Source of the DNA: JAKPAM01 sp047601745
GTDB taxonomy: Bacteria > Pseudomonadota > Gammaproteobacteria > Burkholderiales > Burkholderiaceae_E
Assembly: GCA_047601745.1 (NCBI GenBank)
Contig: JASGIS010000001.1
Span: forward strand, 4,650,001-4,714,000
DNA: 64,000 bases
Direction of reading: 5' to 3'
Shown here: positions 46,158-55,078 of the stretch, piece by piece
Layout of the letters: the number at the start of each line of letters is the position of its first letter
How positions within the stretch are numbered: position 1 is the stretch's first letter
Translations under genes and position numbers: made by a program
Notes under the pieces: generated by a model
What the model saw: only the letters and a program-made list of their open reading frames with translations
Told to the model about the DNA's origin: nothing
Databases searched by the model: none

Positions 46158-48617
46158 TCAGAAGTCGAAGGTCGCGGATAGGCGATAAGTGCGCGGCTCC
46201 CCGAGCTCGACCATTCCGAACTGGGTTGCCGACCAATAGTTCTTTCTGAATACGTTGTCGATGTTCGCGCGAAGCGTCACGGATTTGCCTCCGGCCCGCT
46301 TGAACGTATATCGTGCGCCGACGTCGACGCGAGTCCAATCCGAGGTAGCCCGGGTATTGGTGGCATCGATGTAGCTGCCGTTCGTATGGATGAGGCGGCT
46401 CGAAAGGGTGAGTCCACTAAGGAAAGGCGCGTCCCACTCCGCGCCGACATTCGCCTGGAACGACGGAACGCCGACCGGATGTTTTCGATCCAGCGTTCCG
46501 CCAGCGGTCTTCGTCATCACCGAATCGGTCAGCGCGATCCCTCCGAGCACCCGGACGCCGGGGTAAGCCTCGCCGAATACATTGAGCTCGATGCCGCGAT
46601 TGCGCTGTTCACCGTCAACCGAGTAACGCAGGGAGCCCGGATCGGTGATGCCGCCGGGCTGAGTAATCTGGAAGATGCTCAGCGTCGCTCCCAGACGGCC
46701 GGAATCGACCTTGATCCCGGCCTCCATCTGCCTGCTCTTGATCGGCGCGAACACTTCTCCGGCATTCGTGGAGCCGGTGGGCGCGGTCGGGCCTTGCTGG
46801 AGCCCCTCGATGTAGCTGGCGTAGAGCGAAACCTTCTCCCACGGCCTGATCACCAGGCCGACCGCGGGAGTCAGTGCGTGTTTGTCGTAGATCGACGTCT
46901 GTACGCCGGTGCTCTGATTGAAATTCTCCGCGACGACCTTTTGATATCGCCCGCCCAGCGTCAGTTGGATCCGCCTGTTCAACAACGAGATCGTGTCGGA
47001 GAACGCATAGCTTCGGAGTCGGATATGGGTGGTGCGATAGACGTGGGAGTCGATGCTCGACAGGTCGGGCGCGACGGATGAGTGCAGCGAGCTGTACAGG
47101 TTGTTCGGATATGTTCCGGGCAGATACGTGAGCAGGCTGCCGAAATCCGAATCCAGGTCCGAATAGCCGATATTTATTTCGTGACCGATCTCTCCGGTGT
47201 TGAAACGTCCTCGAACGCCGATCAGCCCGCTATGGGTGTCATTCCAGGTCGGCTGCGTATAGTACGTCCCGTTCGCATTGCCGGCGGCATCCATGATGGT
47301 CGACTGACCGTATACGCCTCTGAAGTCGTTGTGCCTGGCGCCGAGGCTTCCGTACGTTGTCCAGTTTTCGGAGATGTCGTACTCGCCTCGCAGCAGTCCG
47401 AACGTGTCTTTGCTTTTGACATAAGTCCAATCCGGCTCCCAGTTGTTCGATCCGCTCGGGGCGGCCGGAATCTTCACCCCGGCCCCCAGATAGGTGAAGC
47501 GCGTCGGCGAGTCGAAATGCTGATGCTGGTATCCCGCATCCAGCGACGCGCGAAATCGGGCGCTACGGTAATCGATCCCGACAGAAGCGGTCCCCAGTTC
47601 CTGCGACTGGCGATCCCGGTTGGTATTGCCGTCCTTGTAGGTGCCGTTGAACCGGACACCCCATTCCCCCCTTTCTCCGAAACGTCGCGCGATATCCAGG
47701 TGCGTACCGACTTGCCCTTTGGACATGTACGAAACGGTCAACCGGGTAAGGGGGCTGTCTTCGGCGTGCTTCGGAACGAGGTTGATGGTTCCTCCGACGT
47801 TGCCGGATGGAGACATGCCATTCAGGAATGCATTGGGGCCTTTCAGGATTTCGACGCGATCGACCCAGTCGGTGTTCGAATATTGATAGGGGGCAACGCC
47901 ATAGAGCCCGCCGACCGCGATATCGGCGGCCGAAACTGCGAACCCGCGGATATAGAACTGATCCGTGTAGCTGCCGCTCACCCATGCCTGCCTGATCGAC
48001 GGATCGTTTGCCGCGACGTCGGCGATGCTGCGCGCCTGCTGATCCTGTATCAATCGGCTCGTATAGCTGGTCTGACTGAACGGCGTGTCCATGAAGTCCT
48101 TGTTTCCCAGCATGCCGACCTGCCCGCCGCTCGCCACCTGACCGCCCGCGTAAGCCGAGGGCAAACCGTCCGCACGCTCGGCCCGGGCCGTCACCGTGAC
48201 GTCGGACAACGTGCCGGCGCTGCCGTCGTGCGGCGCTTGCCGCACCGTGATGACGCCGTCGCGCAGAGTGCCTTCGAGTCCGCTGCCGGCCAGCAGGCGA
48301 TCGAGCGCCTGTTGCGGCGCGAGGTTCCCGGACACGGCCGGCGCCCGCTTGTCGGCGAGCAGCGCGGGCGCGGCCACCAGCGTCGTGCCGGTCTGCCGCG
48401 CGAGTTCGGTCAGCGCTTGCGACAGCGGCTGCGCGCCGATGCTGATGGCCGAAGGAGCGCCAACGCTTTGCGGTTGCGCCTGCGCGGCCTGCTGGCCGCC
48501 GAGCGCGAGCAGTACGGCCAGCGACAAGGCCCGAGCGATCGGCTTGCGGGCGAAGCGTGCACCGGGATCGCTGCAGACGAGGGGTTGCGGGTCGAACGGG
48601 CGGCGGTGCGTGCGCAT
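46158..48617 (-). CDS. TonB-dependent siderophore receptor with STN domain (receptor B)
   Basis: An 819-residue receptor. Signal peptide region ARALSLAVLLALGGQQAA, then an STN domain (ISIGAQPLSQALTELARQTG ... LAPQQALDRLLAGSGLEGTL), a TonB-box-like LSDVTVTARAE, a plug with VDRVEILKGPNAFLNGMSPS and NVGGTINLVPK, and a 22-strand barrel ending ATFDF. The ATG at 48617 has AAGGA six bases upstream; a much longer in-frame extension runs antisense-free through the neighbouring FecR gene and is rejected. It pairs with the FecR and sigma factor encoded just upstream on the same strand. Confidence 0.92.
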   Translation of the reverse strand: MRTHRRPFDPQPLVCSDPGARFARKPIARALSLAVLLALGGQQAAQAQPQSVGAPSAISIGAQPLSQALTELARQTGTTLVAAPALLADKRAPAVSGNLAPQQALDRLLAGSGLEGTLRDGVITVRQAPHDGSAGTLSDVTVTARAERADGLPSAYAGGQVASGGQVGMLGNKDFMDTPFSQTSYTSRLIQDQQARSIADVAANDPSIRQAWVSGSYTDQFYIRGFAVSAADIAVGGLYGVAPYQYSNTDWVDRVEILKGPNAFLNGMSPSGNVGGTINLVPKHAEDSPLTRLTVSYMSKGQVGTHLDIARRFGERGEWGVRFNGTYKDGNTNRDRQSQELGTASVGIDYRSARFRASLDAGYQHQHFDSPTRFTYLGAGVKIPAAPSGSNNWEPDWTYVKSKDTFGLLRGEYDISENWTTYGSLGARHNDFRGVYGQSTIMDAAGNANGTYYTQPTWNDTHSGLIGVRGRFNTGEIGHEINIGYSDLDSDFGSLLTYLPGTYPNNLYSSLHSSVAPDLSSIDSHVYRTTHIRLRSYAFSDTISLLNRRIQLTLGGRYQKVVAENFNQSTGVQTSIYDKHALTPAVGLVIRPWEKVSLYASYIEGLQQGPTAPTGSTNAGEVFAPIKSRQMEAGIKVDSGRLGATLSIFQITQPGGITDPGSLRYSVDGEQRNRGIELNVFGEAYPGVRVLGGIALTDSVMTKTAGGTLDRKHPVGVPSFQANVGAEWDAPFLSGLTLSSRLIHTNGSYIDATNTRATSDWTRVDVGARYTFKRAGGKSVTLRANIDNVFRKNYWSATQFGMVELGEPRTYRLSATFDF

Positions 48618-48757
48618 GGGATCCTTCTCTGGGTGAAAGCCGATTTCCCACGAAGACGTGGGCCTTGCTTCAGATGACGGATCAGGCGCGGCGACCCTGA
48701 TGTGAAGCCGCAAAAAAGTTTTTTTCCGGCGGCCGTCCGCCGGATGGGCGCGTCGGT

Positions 48758-49990
48758 TCAGCGCCCGCTGGAGACGATCTCCACGCCGTCGTCGCGGCGC
48801 TCGAGCCGCACCGGCAGCACGCGCGGCAACGCCTGCACGAAGGCATTGAGGTTGCGCAGGTCGACGCTGGCGGTAACCGACAGCCTGCTCGCGGCCGGAT
48901 CGCGCACGCGCACGCCGATGTCGCCGTAACGTTCGATTTCGGCCAGCACTTGGGCCAGCGGCACGCCGTCGAAGCTCAACCGGTTCTCGCGCCAGGAGGC
49001 GACGCTGTCCGCCGCGACCGTCGTGACGGCGCCGAGCCTGCCGTCGGCATCGGCCGTCAGCGCCTGGCCCGCGCTGATGACGGTGGCTTCCGTCGATCCG
49101 GCGGACCCGCGGTTCGACGCGACTCGCACGCGGCCCTCGCTGACGGCCACCTGCACCGCCCGGCTGCCGAGCGAAGGCGTGTAGCGCACGCTGAACCTGG
49201 TGCCGACCACGGTGATCCGGGCGGCGCCGGCCAGTACGTCGAAAGGCCGGCCCGCATCGGCCCGTACATGGAAGAACACTTGCCCTTCGGGCACGCGCAC
49301 CTCGCGACGGCGGCGGTAGAAGGCGACCTCGGCCTGCGTGGCGGTGTCGAGCTGCAGCTCGCTGCCGTCGGGCAGTCGCACGTTCTGCTGATCGCCTCGC
49401 CGAGTGGCATAGCGCCGGCCGAACACCGGCTGGTTCTGCCACCGGTCCCAGCCCAGCCAGCCGCCGCCCAGCACGCCGGCGGCGGCGACGGCGGTCAGTG
49501 CCTGCACCGCCAAGCGGCGGGGGGCGCGGACAGGCGCCGGGGAACGGGGAGCGGTGCCGGTCACCGCGCGGGCAGGCTCGGCCGGGACATCAGCGTCTCC
49601 TGGCTCGTCGCCGTCGGGCGCCGGCTCGGGCGATTCGGGCGCGGGTTCGGCGCGAGCCAGATCGTCGGCGGCGGATCGCGCGGCGGTGTCGATGGCGACC
49701 GACGCACGGATGTGCACGTTGCCGGCCGGCGGAATTTCGTCGATGGCATCCCAGACGCCGGCGATGTCTTCGTAGGCGGCCTGGTGCGCCGGGTCGGCGT
49801 TCAGCCAGGCGTCGAACTCGGCACGGGCCTCGGCGCTCGGACCGTCGGACAGCCGCACCGACCAGCGCAGGGCCGCCAGTTCAACCGGAGAAAGCTCGTC
49901 CAGCGCCGATTCGTCGATGGGTTCGTCGGCGTCCGGATCGCCCGCCGGCGGGCCCGCTGAAGGTGGCAAAGGCGGTTTCGGGACGTTCAT
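48758..49990 (-). CDS. FecR-family regulator (pair of receptor B)
   Basis: A 410-residue FecR protein, longer than usual. The N-terminal anti-sigma region has ELAALRWSVRLSDGPSAEA and FDAWLNADPAHQAAYEDIAG. An acidic, proline-rich linker follows, then one membrane segment (ALTAVAAAGVLGGGWLGW). The FecR domain has QNVRLPDGSELQLDTATQAE, VRVPEGQVFFHVRADAGRPF and GTRFSVRY, and a C-terminal STN-like segment follows (SFDGVPLAQVLAEIERYG). The extra length is mostly the linker. The ATG at 49990 is preferred to a TTG at 50095 that would nearly abut the sigma gene. Confidence 0.9.
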   Translation of the reverse strand: MNVPKPPLPPSAGPPAGDPDADEPIDESALDELSPVELAALRWSVRLSDGPSAEARAEFDAWLNADPAHQAAYEDIAGVWDAIDEIPPAGNVHIRASVAIDTAARSAADDLARAEPAPESPEPAPDGDEPGDADVPAEPARAVTGTAPRSPAPVRAPRRLAVQALTAVAAAGVLGGGWLGWDRWQNQPVFGRRYATRRGDQQNVRLPDGSELQLDTATQAEVAFYRRRREVRVPEGQVFFHVRADAGRPFDVLAGAARITVVGTRFSVRYTPSLGSRAVQVAVSEGRVRVASNRGSAGSTEATVISAGQALTADADGRLGAVTTVAADSVASWRENRLSFDGVPLAQVLAEIERYGDIGVRVRDPAASRLSVTASVDLRNLNAFVQALPRVLPVRLERRDDGVEIVSSGR

Positions 49991-50105
49991 GATGGGAAGG
50001 CGATTCGTGGGTATCTGTATCGATGATGACGGATCAGGCGCCGGGAACCTGATGTCGGTGCTGATGTCGGTCGTCGCCCGATGCTCGCGGCGCAACGGCG
50101 GACGG

Positions 50106-50645
50106 CTATTTCGCGGTGCGCTCGGCAGGCGATTCCGGCGGGCTGGCCGTGCTCGTCCTGCGGCGCGGTCGCTCGTCGCCCAAGGCTTTGCGGCAGACGG
50201 CGATGGCCAGCATGATGTGCCGCTCGACCATGTTGAGGCTCACGCCCATGCGGGCGGCCACCTCGGCTTGCGGCAGGCCATCGAGCTTGTGCAGCACGAA
50301 GGCCTGACGGCAGCGCAGCGGAAGGTTTTCGATCGTCCGTTCCAGCAGCCGCACGCGCTGCTGTCCGGCGTAGCGGGTTTCGGGCTCCTCGGACGCGGGC
50401 GCGTGCATGCCGGCCAGCGCCTCGTCGGAGACGTGCTTGCGCACCCGCATCCGGCGGTGGCGGTCGATCAGCAGGTTGCGCGCGATCTCGTACAGCAGCC
50501 CGCGCAGGTCTTCGATCCGCTCGCCCGTCGCCACCCTGGCGAGCACGCGGCCGTAGGTTTCCTGCACCAGGTCCTGCGCTTCATCGGAGTCTTTGACCTC
50601 GCGGGTCAGATACCTCAGCAACTCGTCGTAGAACTGCGCGTGCAC
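50106..50645 (-). CDS. ECF sigma factor, FecI type (pair of receptor B)
   Basis: A 179-residue sigma factor. Region 2 is FYDELLRYLTREVKD, DEAQDLVQETYGRVLARV and LRGLLYEIARNLLIDRHRR; region 4 is LPLRCRQAFVLHKLDGLPQA and VAARMGVSLNMVERHI. The Arg/Ser-rich tail is extra. The start is a GTG at 50645; no ATG gives a sensible N-terminus. It heads the sigma/FecR/receptor B unit. No Fur box was found in the 270 bases upstream, which hold nothing else recognised. Confidence 0.9.
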   Translation of the reverse strand: MHAQFYDELLRYLTREVKDSDEAQDLVQETYGRVLARVATGERIEDLRGLLYEIARNLLIDRHRRMRVRKHVSDEALAGMHAPASEEPETRYAGQQRVRLLERTIENLPLRCRQAFVLHKLDGLPQAEVAARMGVSLNMVERHIMLAIAVCRKALGDERPRRRTSTASPPESPAERTAK

Positions 50646-50913
50646 GGTGAACCTCGAACCAAGGGAACTGGGTGGGCAAGCCCGTCCGATGGCCGAGATG
50701 CGGCGGCTGAGGGGTCCGGAACGCGAACGCGAGACGGGGCTGCGAGGGCATTCTAAACCGATGGATGAGATGGAATCTCATTTGCGGTGAGCCGACTCCA
50801 GTACTCGGGCTCTCGATGTCGGCAGGCCTGCCGAGGTCGCGCAGGTCGCCGCCGTCGGGCAACCGATCGGAGCGATTTCGTCGTCCGACCCGGCCTGCCG
50901 CGGCGGAATCTCT

Positions 50914-53376
50914 TCAGAGCCGGCTGCGAAGGGTCAGCATGACGGCCCGAGGCTCTCCGAAATAGCCGACGGACTGGTAATAAGTCTTGTCGAGAATGTT
51001 GTTCACCGTCAGCGACAGACTCGTCTTCGGCGTCAATCGATAGCCGACTTGAAGCGACGCGGTGACATAGCCGGGAACCGAGGTCTTGCCGTTGCCGACG
51101 GCGCTGTAGCCGAGCAATCCCAGTCCCAGATTGACGTTCTCCAGAGCGCTGCCGGGCTGGAAGCGATAGTTGTTCCAGATCTTCAGATTGTGCTTGGGAG
51201 TGTATAGACCAAGATTGTCCTGGTCGGTCGCGTAGCTGGCGTGAAGGTAGGTATAACCGGCCGTCACGTCCCATCCCGGCAGGATGCGGCCGCTGGCTTC
51301 CGCCTCGAAACCGCTCATCTTCACTTCTCCGGCCGGCTTGTAGTAGAAGACGTCGCTGAAGTAATAAGCCCGGTTGTTGTCGTTCAAGTTGAAAACGGCA
51401 GCGGACGTGTTGAGCTTGCCATCCATCAGACGGGATTTGATCCCCAGCTCCACTTGCCGCCCCGTGCGCGCCGGCAGCGGCGATCCGGTGGCGCTCAGTT
51501 GCGACTGAGGGACGAAGATGCGTGAATAGCTGGCGTACAGCGACGTCTCCGCGGTCAGTTTGTAGACCAGCCCTCCATAAGGGGTGAACTTATGGCTGAC
51601 GGCACCGGGCGACTTTTCCATTTCGGGTGATGAACCGTAGTCGGCAAGGCCCGAATACGACTTGTAGTTGGTCAGCCGTCCTCCGATGATCAGAGTCAGC
51701 GGGTCGGTGATCTGGAGACGAGCCTGTCCGTACACGCCGAATTGCTCGCTGCGGTTCTTGTAATTTCCGGCGAACGGCATGGCCGGCTGCGGCATGTGTA
51801 CCAGCTCGAAGAAATCGGCGGTCCCGGCGGGCACGTCCGAATAGATGTCGGTGCTGTTGGTTCGATCGTAGTTCATCCCCACCAGCAAATGGTGCTGGCG
51901 TCCCAGCAGTCGAAACGGGCCGCTGGCGTTGATATCGGCGGCCGCCCATGAGAATCTGGTGTCGTCGGCGGCCGGAAAATAGTTGGCCGAGCCGGTATCC
52001 GGATCCACGTCGTCCCATATCCCCAGGTATCTGGCATCGTTGGTCGAACGGCGATAGCGCAAGCTGGCGCGCAGCCGCCAGTCGTTGTCCAGGTAATGGT
52101 TCAACTCGACGAAGCCTTCGGCCGTATTCTGGCGGGTACCCGTCCAGCTCGGGAACGGATTGGTTTTTCGCGAGATGTCGATCTGCCGTCCATCGCCGTA
52201 GGTCGGAAGCCGGGACATGATGCCATCGAGGGTGTCGTGCTGGACGGTGGCCGAGATCGATAGCAAGGTGGCCGGCGCGACGTCGTATTCGACGATGCCG
52301 TACAGCATCTGCGATTTCGACTTGGATCCGCCATAGAAGCGGTTGCGGTCGGTCACGGCCGCAACCGCGCGCCCGCGCAGCGAGCGATCGGCATTCATCG
52401 GTCCGGAGACGTCGAGGTCGGCGTGGTAGTTGCTCCATGATCCGGCCGAGACGCTGGCGGATGCCTGTGACTGGGCCGTCGGCCGCTTGCGCGCGAAGTT
52501 GATCAGGCCGCCGGGTTCGCCCGAACCTTCGAGCAGGCTGGCCGAGCCTCTTATGATCTCGATGCGGTCGTACATGGCCAGGTCGAATTGCGGCGCGCCG
52601 ACGTTCAACGACCCCGACGAAGGAACGCCGTCCAGTTCCGAAGACAGCTCGTAGCCGCGCGCGTAGTAAGCGTTGTTCAAATAAGGGTTGTCGTTGATGC
52701 GCGTCGTCACGCCGGTGGCCTGGCGCATGACGTCGACGATGCGGGTCATGTCCTGGTCGTCCATGCGTTGGCGGGTGATGACGCTGACGGACTGAGGAAT
52801 ATCCATCCAGGCGGTCTCGCTCTTGCCCAGCGTGACGTTCTTCGTCGTGTACGAGTGCGTGCCCTCGGTCCTGGCGTCCGCGGATTCCGCCGTGACCGTT
52901 ACCGCGGGAAGACTGGTGGAAGCCCGTTCCCGAGCGTCGGCGGCCGGCGCCGTCGCGACGCGCAGCGAATAAGCGCCATTCGCCCCACGCACGGCCTGCA
53001 GTCCCTGGCCTTCGACCAGCCGGGCGAAGCCTTCGTCCACCGTGTAGCGGCCAGACAGGCCCGCGCTGTTCTTGCCCTGCGTCAACGCGGAGTCGACGGA
53101 CAGCTCCACGCCCGACTCGCTGGCGAAGCGGTTCAGCACCTGATCGAGCGAGCCGGCCGGAATCCGGTACGTGCGCTGGCCGGCGGTCTGCGCCGGGCCT
53201 TGCGCCTGGGCTTGCACCGGACTCGTCGCCGCGGCCAGCAGCGAGCCGGCGACGGCGCAGGCCAGCAGCGTCGAGCGCGCGGCCGCGGCGACCGGATGGA
53301 GCAGGGGCCAGGCCCTCGTGGCGGGCGGCATGGCGGTGAACGGTGCCTGGCAAGGCGGCAAACGGTGGTACGGCAT
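50914..53376 (-). CDS. TonB-dependent siderophore receptor with STN domain (receptor C)
   Basis: An 820-residue receptor. The signal region ARSTLLACAVAGSLLAAA ends near VQAQAQ. The STN domain covers YRIPAGSLDQVLNRFASESG to LSGRYTVDEGFARLVEG. A TonB-box-like LPAVTVTAESA follows, then a plug with WMDIPQSVSVITRQRMDDQ, RIVDVMRQATGVTTR and YDRIEIIRGSASLLEGSGEP. The barrel ends MLTLRSRL, an atypical final Leu in place of the usual aromatic residue. Plug and barrel are FpvA/FhuE-like. It is served by the FecR/sigma pair encoded directly upstream. Confidence 0.92.
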   Translation of the reverse strand: MPYHRLPPCQAPFTAMPPATRAWPLLHPVAAAARSTLLACAVAGSLLAAATSPVQAQAQGPAQTAGQRTYRIPAGSLDQVLNRFASESGVELSVDSALTQGKNSAGLSGRYTVDEGFARLVEGQGLQAVRGANGAYSLRVATAPAADARERASTSLPAVTVTAESADARTEGTHSYTTKNVTLGKSETAWMDIPQSVSVITRQRMDDQDMTRIVDVMRQATGVTTRINDNPYLNNAYYARGYELSSELDGVPSSGSLNVGAPQFDLAMYDRIEIIRGSASLLEGSGEPGGLINFARKRPTAQSQASASVSAGSWSNYHADLDVSGPMNADRSLRGRAVAAVTDRNRFYGGSKSKSQMLYGIVEYDVAPATLLSISATVQHDTLDGIMSRLPTYGDGRQIDISRKTNPFPSWTGTRQNTAEGFVELNHYLDNDWRLRASLRYRRSTNDARYLGIWDDVDPDTGSANYFPAADDTRFSWAAADINASGPFRLLGRQHHLLVGMNYDRTNSTDIYSDVPAGTADFFELVHMPQPAMPFAGNYKNRSEQFGVYGQARLQITDPLTLIIGGRLTNYKSYSGLADYGSSPEMEKSPGAVSHKFTPYGGLVYKLTAETSLYASYSRIFVPQSQLSATGSPLPARTGRQVELGIKSRLMDGKLNTSAAVFNLNDNNRAYYFSDVFYYKPAGEVKMSGFEAEASGRILPGWDVTAGYTYLHASYATDQDNLGLYTPKHNLKIWNNYRFQPGSALENVNLGLGLLGYSAVGNGKTSVPGYVTASLQVGYRLTPKTSLSLTVNNILDKTYYQSVGYFGEPRAVMLTLRSRL

Positions 53377-53469
53377 GGCGGATCGGCTCCCTTCGGCTCG
53401 AAAAATCTCGGGTCTTCACCCCGTTCTCCGAACGAGCCGCCGAAAACCTCAATGCCCGCGCAAAAAAAC

Positions 53470-54507
53470 TCAGCGCGCGTGCACAGTCGCCCAGTACCGG
53501 GTCCGATATCGCACGTCGACCGGCATGCCGACCATCAGGTTGGCCAATGCCCGGTCGGTGTCGAGCAGCGGGAATACGCCGGTCACGCGCAGCTCGGCGG
53601 CGCTGTCGTCGCAGCGCAGGACGCCGCGCCGGTAGCGGGCCAGCTCGGCCACCAGGTCGGCCACGCGCATGCGTTCGGCGATCAGCAGGCCTCGCGTCCA
53701 CGCGGTGTCCGCGTCGCGCGCCGGTCTCACGGGCCGTATGGCCTCGCTGGAAATGTCGGTCTGCCAGCCGGCGTCCAGGCGTAGCGGCGCCGCCTCGGCC
53801 GCTCGGCCGAGACGGATTTCCAGCGCCCCTTCGTAGACGGCGACGCGCGCCATGTCCGGTGTCTGCGCTCGTCCGACCTCGAACCGTGTGCCGAGCGCGC
53901 GCACCGTGCCCTGCGCGCACTCGACCAGCAAGGGCCGGTGCGTCGGCAACGGGTCGGGCGCCGTGGCGACGAGGATGCGTCCGGTGTGCAGCACGATGCG
54001 GCGCTCGTCGTCCGTATAGCGCACGTCGATGGCGCTGGCCGTGTCCAGCGCCACCCGGGTCCCGTCGGGCAGGTCGAGGTCGCGGATCTGGCCGGTGCCG
54101 GCCGTGTATTCGGCGGTGGCGAGTTGCCAGGCATCGGTCCCGCGCACGGTGTAGGCCGCGCCGCCGAGCACGGCGAGCGCGCTCAGCATCCGCACGATGC
54201 GACGGCGCGAGGACGGCGCCGGCTCGAGCAGCACGCGCCGCGCGGTCGAGGCGGGAAGGGCGCCGATGCGGCTGCCGAGCTGGTCGTCGAGTGCCTGCAG
54301 GCGGCTCCACGCGCGCTCGTGGTCCGGGTGGGCGGCGCGCCATGCCTCGCAGCCGGCGATGTCGTCGGCGCTGGCTTCGCCCGACCACAAGCGCGCCATC
54401 CATTCGCTGGCCCGTTGCACGACAGCCGGATCGATCGCCGCCTCGATGGCTGCGTGGGCGGTCGCGTCGACGGCGTGGCCGGCGTTCGGCCCGGACTTCG
54501 CGCTCAT
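53470..54507 (-). CDS. FecR-family regulator (pair of receptor C)
   Basis: A 345-residue FecR protein. The anti-sigma region has ASEWMARLWSGEASADDIA and CEAWRAAHPDHERAWSRLQ, followed by one membrane segment (IVRMLSALAVLGGAAYTV). The FecR domain has IRDLDLPDGTRVALDTASAI, LLVECAQGTVRALGTRFEV and VAVYEGALEIRLG, and the STN-like tail is FPLLDTDRALANLMVGMPV. The ATG at 54507 overlaps the sigma stop as ATGA, so the pair is translationally coupled. It lies 93 bases before receptor C. Confidence 0.91.
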   Translation of the reverse strand: MSAKSGPNAGHAVDATAHAAIEAAIDPAVVQRASEWMARLWSGEASADDIAGCEAWRAAHPDHERAWSRLQALDDQLGSRIGALPASTARRVLLEPAPSSRRRIVRMLSALAVLGGAAYTVRGTDAWQLATAEYTAGTGQIRDLDLPDGTRVALDTASAIDVRYTDDERRIVLHTGRILVATAPDPLPTHRPLLVECAQGTVRALGTRFEVGRAQTPDMARVAVYEGALEIRLGRAAEAAPLRLDAGWQTDISSEAIRPVRPARDADTAWTRGLLIAERMRVADLVAELARYRRGVLRCDDSAAELRVTGVFPLLDTDRALANLMVGMPVDVRYRTRYWATVHAR

Positions 54508-55034
54508 CGTCCGCAAGCGTCGCGAGCCGGGTAGCGGAACTCGTAACAGGCGCGCAGGCCGGCGGCAATGTACTTTTCGACCGACGAGACCGACACGCCC
54601 AACTGCTGCGCGATCTCGCGATAGCTGAGGCCGTCGAGCTTGTGCAGCAGAAACGCCTGGCGCGATCTGGCCGGCAGCCGCCGCAGCAGGGCGTCCAGTT
54701 CCACCAGCGTCTGGACGATCATCGCGCGGGTCTCCTCCGACGGCGCGTCGGCGGGCGCGAGCAAGGCCACGGTCTCCAGATAAGCGGCCTCGATCCGGCG
54801 CCGGCGATGCAGATCGATGGCCAGGCCCTTGGCGATCTGCGTCAGGTAGCGGCGCGATTCTTCGGGAGGCGGCGCCAGGCCCGACGCCAGCACGCGCACG
54901 TAGGTATCGTGCGCCAGATCGGCGGCGTCGAACCCATTACCCAGGCGTTTGCGCAGCCAGCCCTGCAGCCAGCCGTGATGGTCCCGATAAAGGGCATGGA
55001 CCCGGGTATGCATGGAGAGCCGTACTGTCGTCAT
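54504..55034 (-). CDS. ECF sigma factor, FecI type (pair of receptor C)
   Basis: A 176-residue sigma factor. Region 2 is HALYRDHHGWLQGWLRKRLG, AADLAHDTYVRVLA and RRYLTQIAKGLAIDLHRRR; region 4 is RQAFLLHKLDGLSYREIAQQ and LGVSVSSVEKYIAAGLRACY. It resembles the FecI encoded at 18348 more than the one at 50106. Two in-frame ATGs (55034 and 55013) are possible; neither has a clear ribosome site. It starts 44 bases after receptor D, so transcription from receptor D may read into it. Confidence 0.91.
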   Translation of the reverse strand: MTTVRLSMHTRVHALYRDHHGWLQGWLRKRLGNGFDAADLAHDTYVRVLASGLAPPPEESRRYLTQIAKGLAIDLHRRRRIEAAYLETVALLAPADAPSEETRAMIVQTLVELDALLRRLPARSRQAFLLHKLDGLSYREIAQQLGVSVSSVEKYIAAGLRACYEFRYPARDACGR

Positions 55035-55078
55035 GGCGTAGGCGCTGGCGCGTTCGGTGGCCGCCGATCACGGCCCTG

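Noticed and set aside
46158..49442. A continuous open frame of over 1,000 codons covering receptor B and most of the FecR gene
   Set aside because: Receptor B has a clear signal peptide and ribosome site at 48617; the part beyond it is a shadow of the FecR gene in another frame on the same strand.
51590..54568. A 992-codon open frame across receptor C and its FecR
   Set aside because: The product is Arg/Ala/Gly-rich with no family resemblance and overlaps two well-supported genes in another frame; typical of high-GC DNA.
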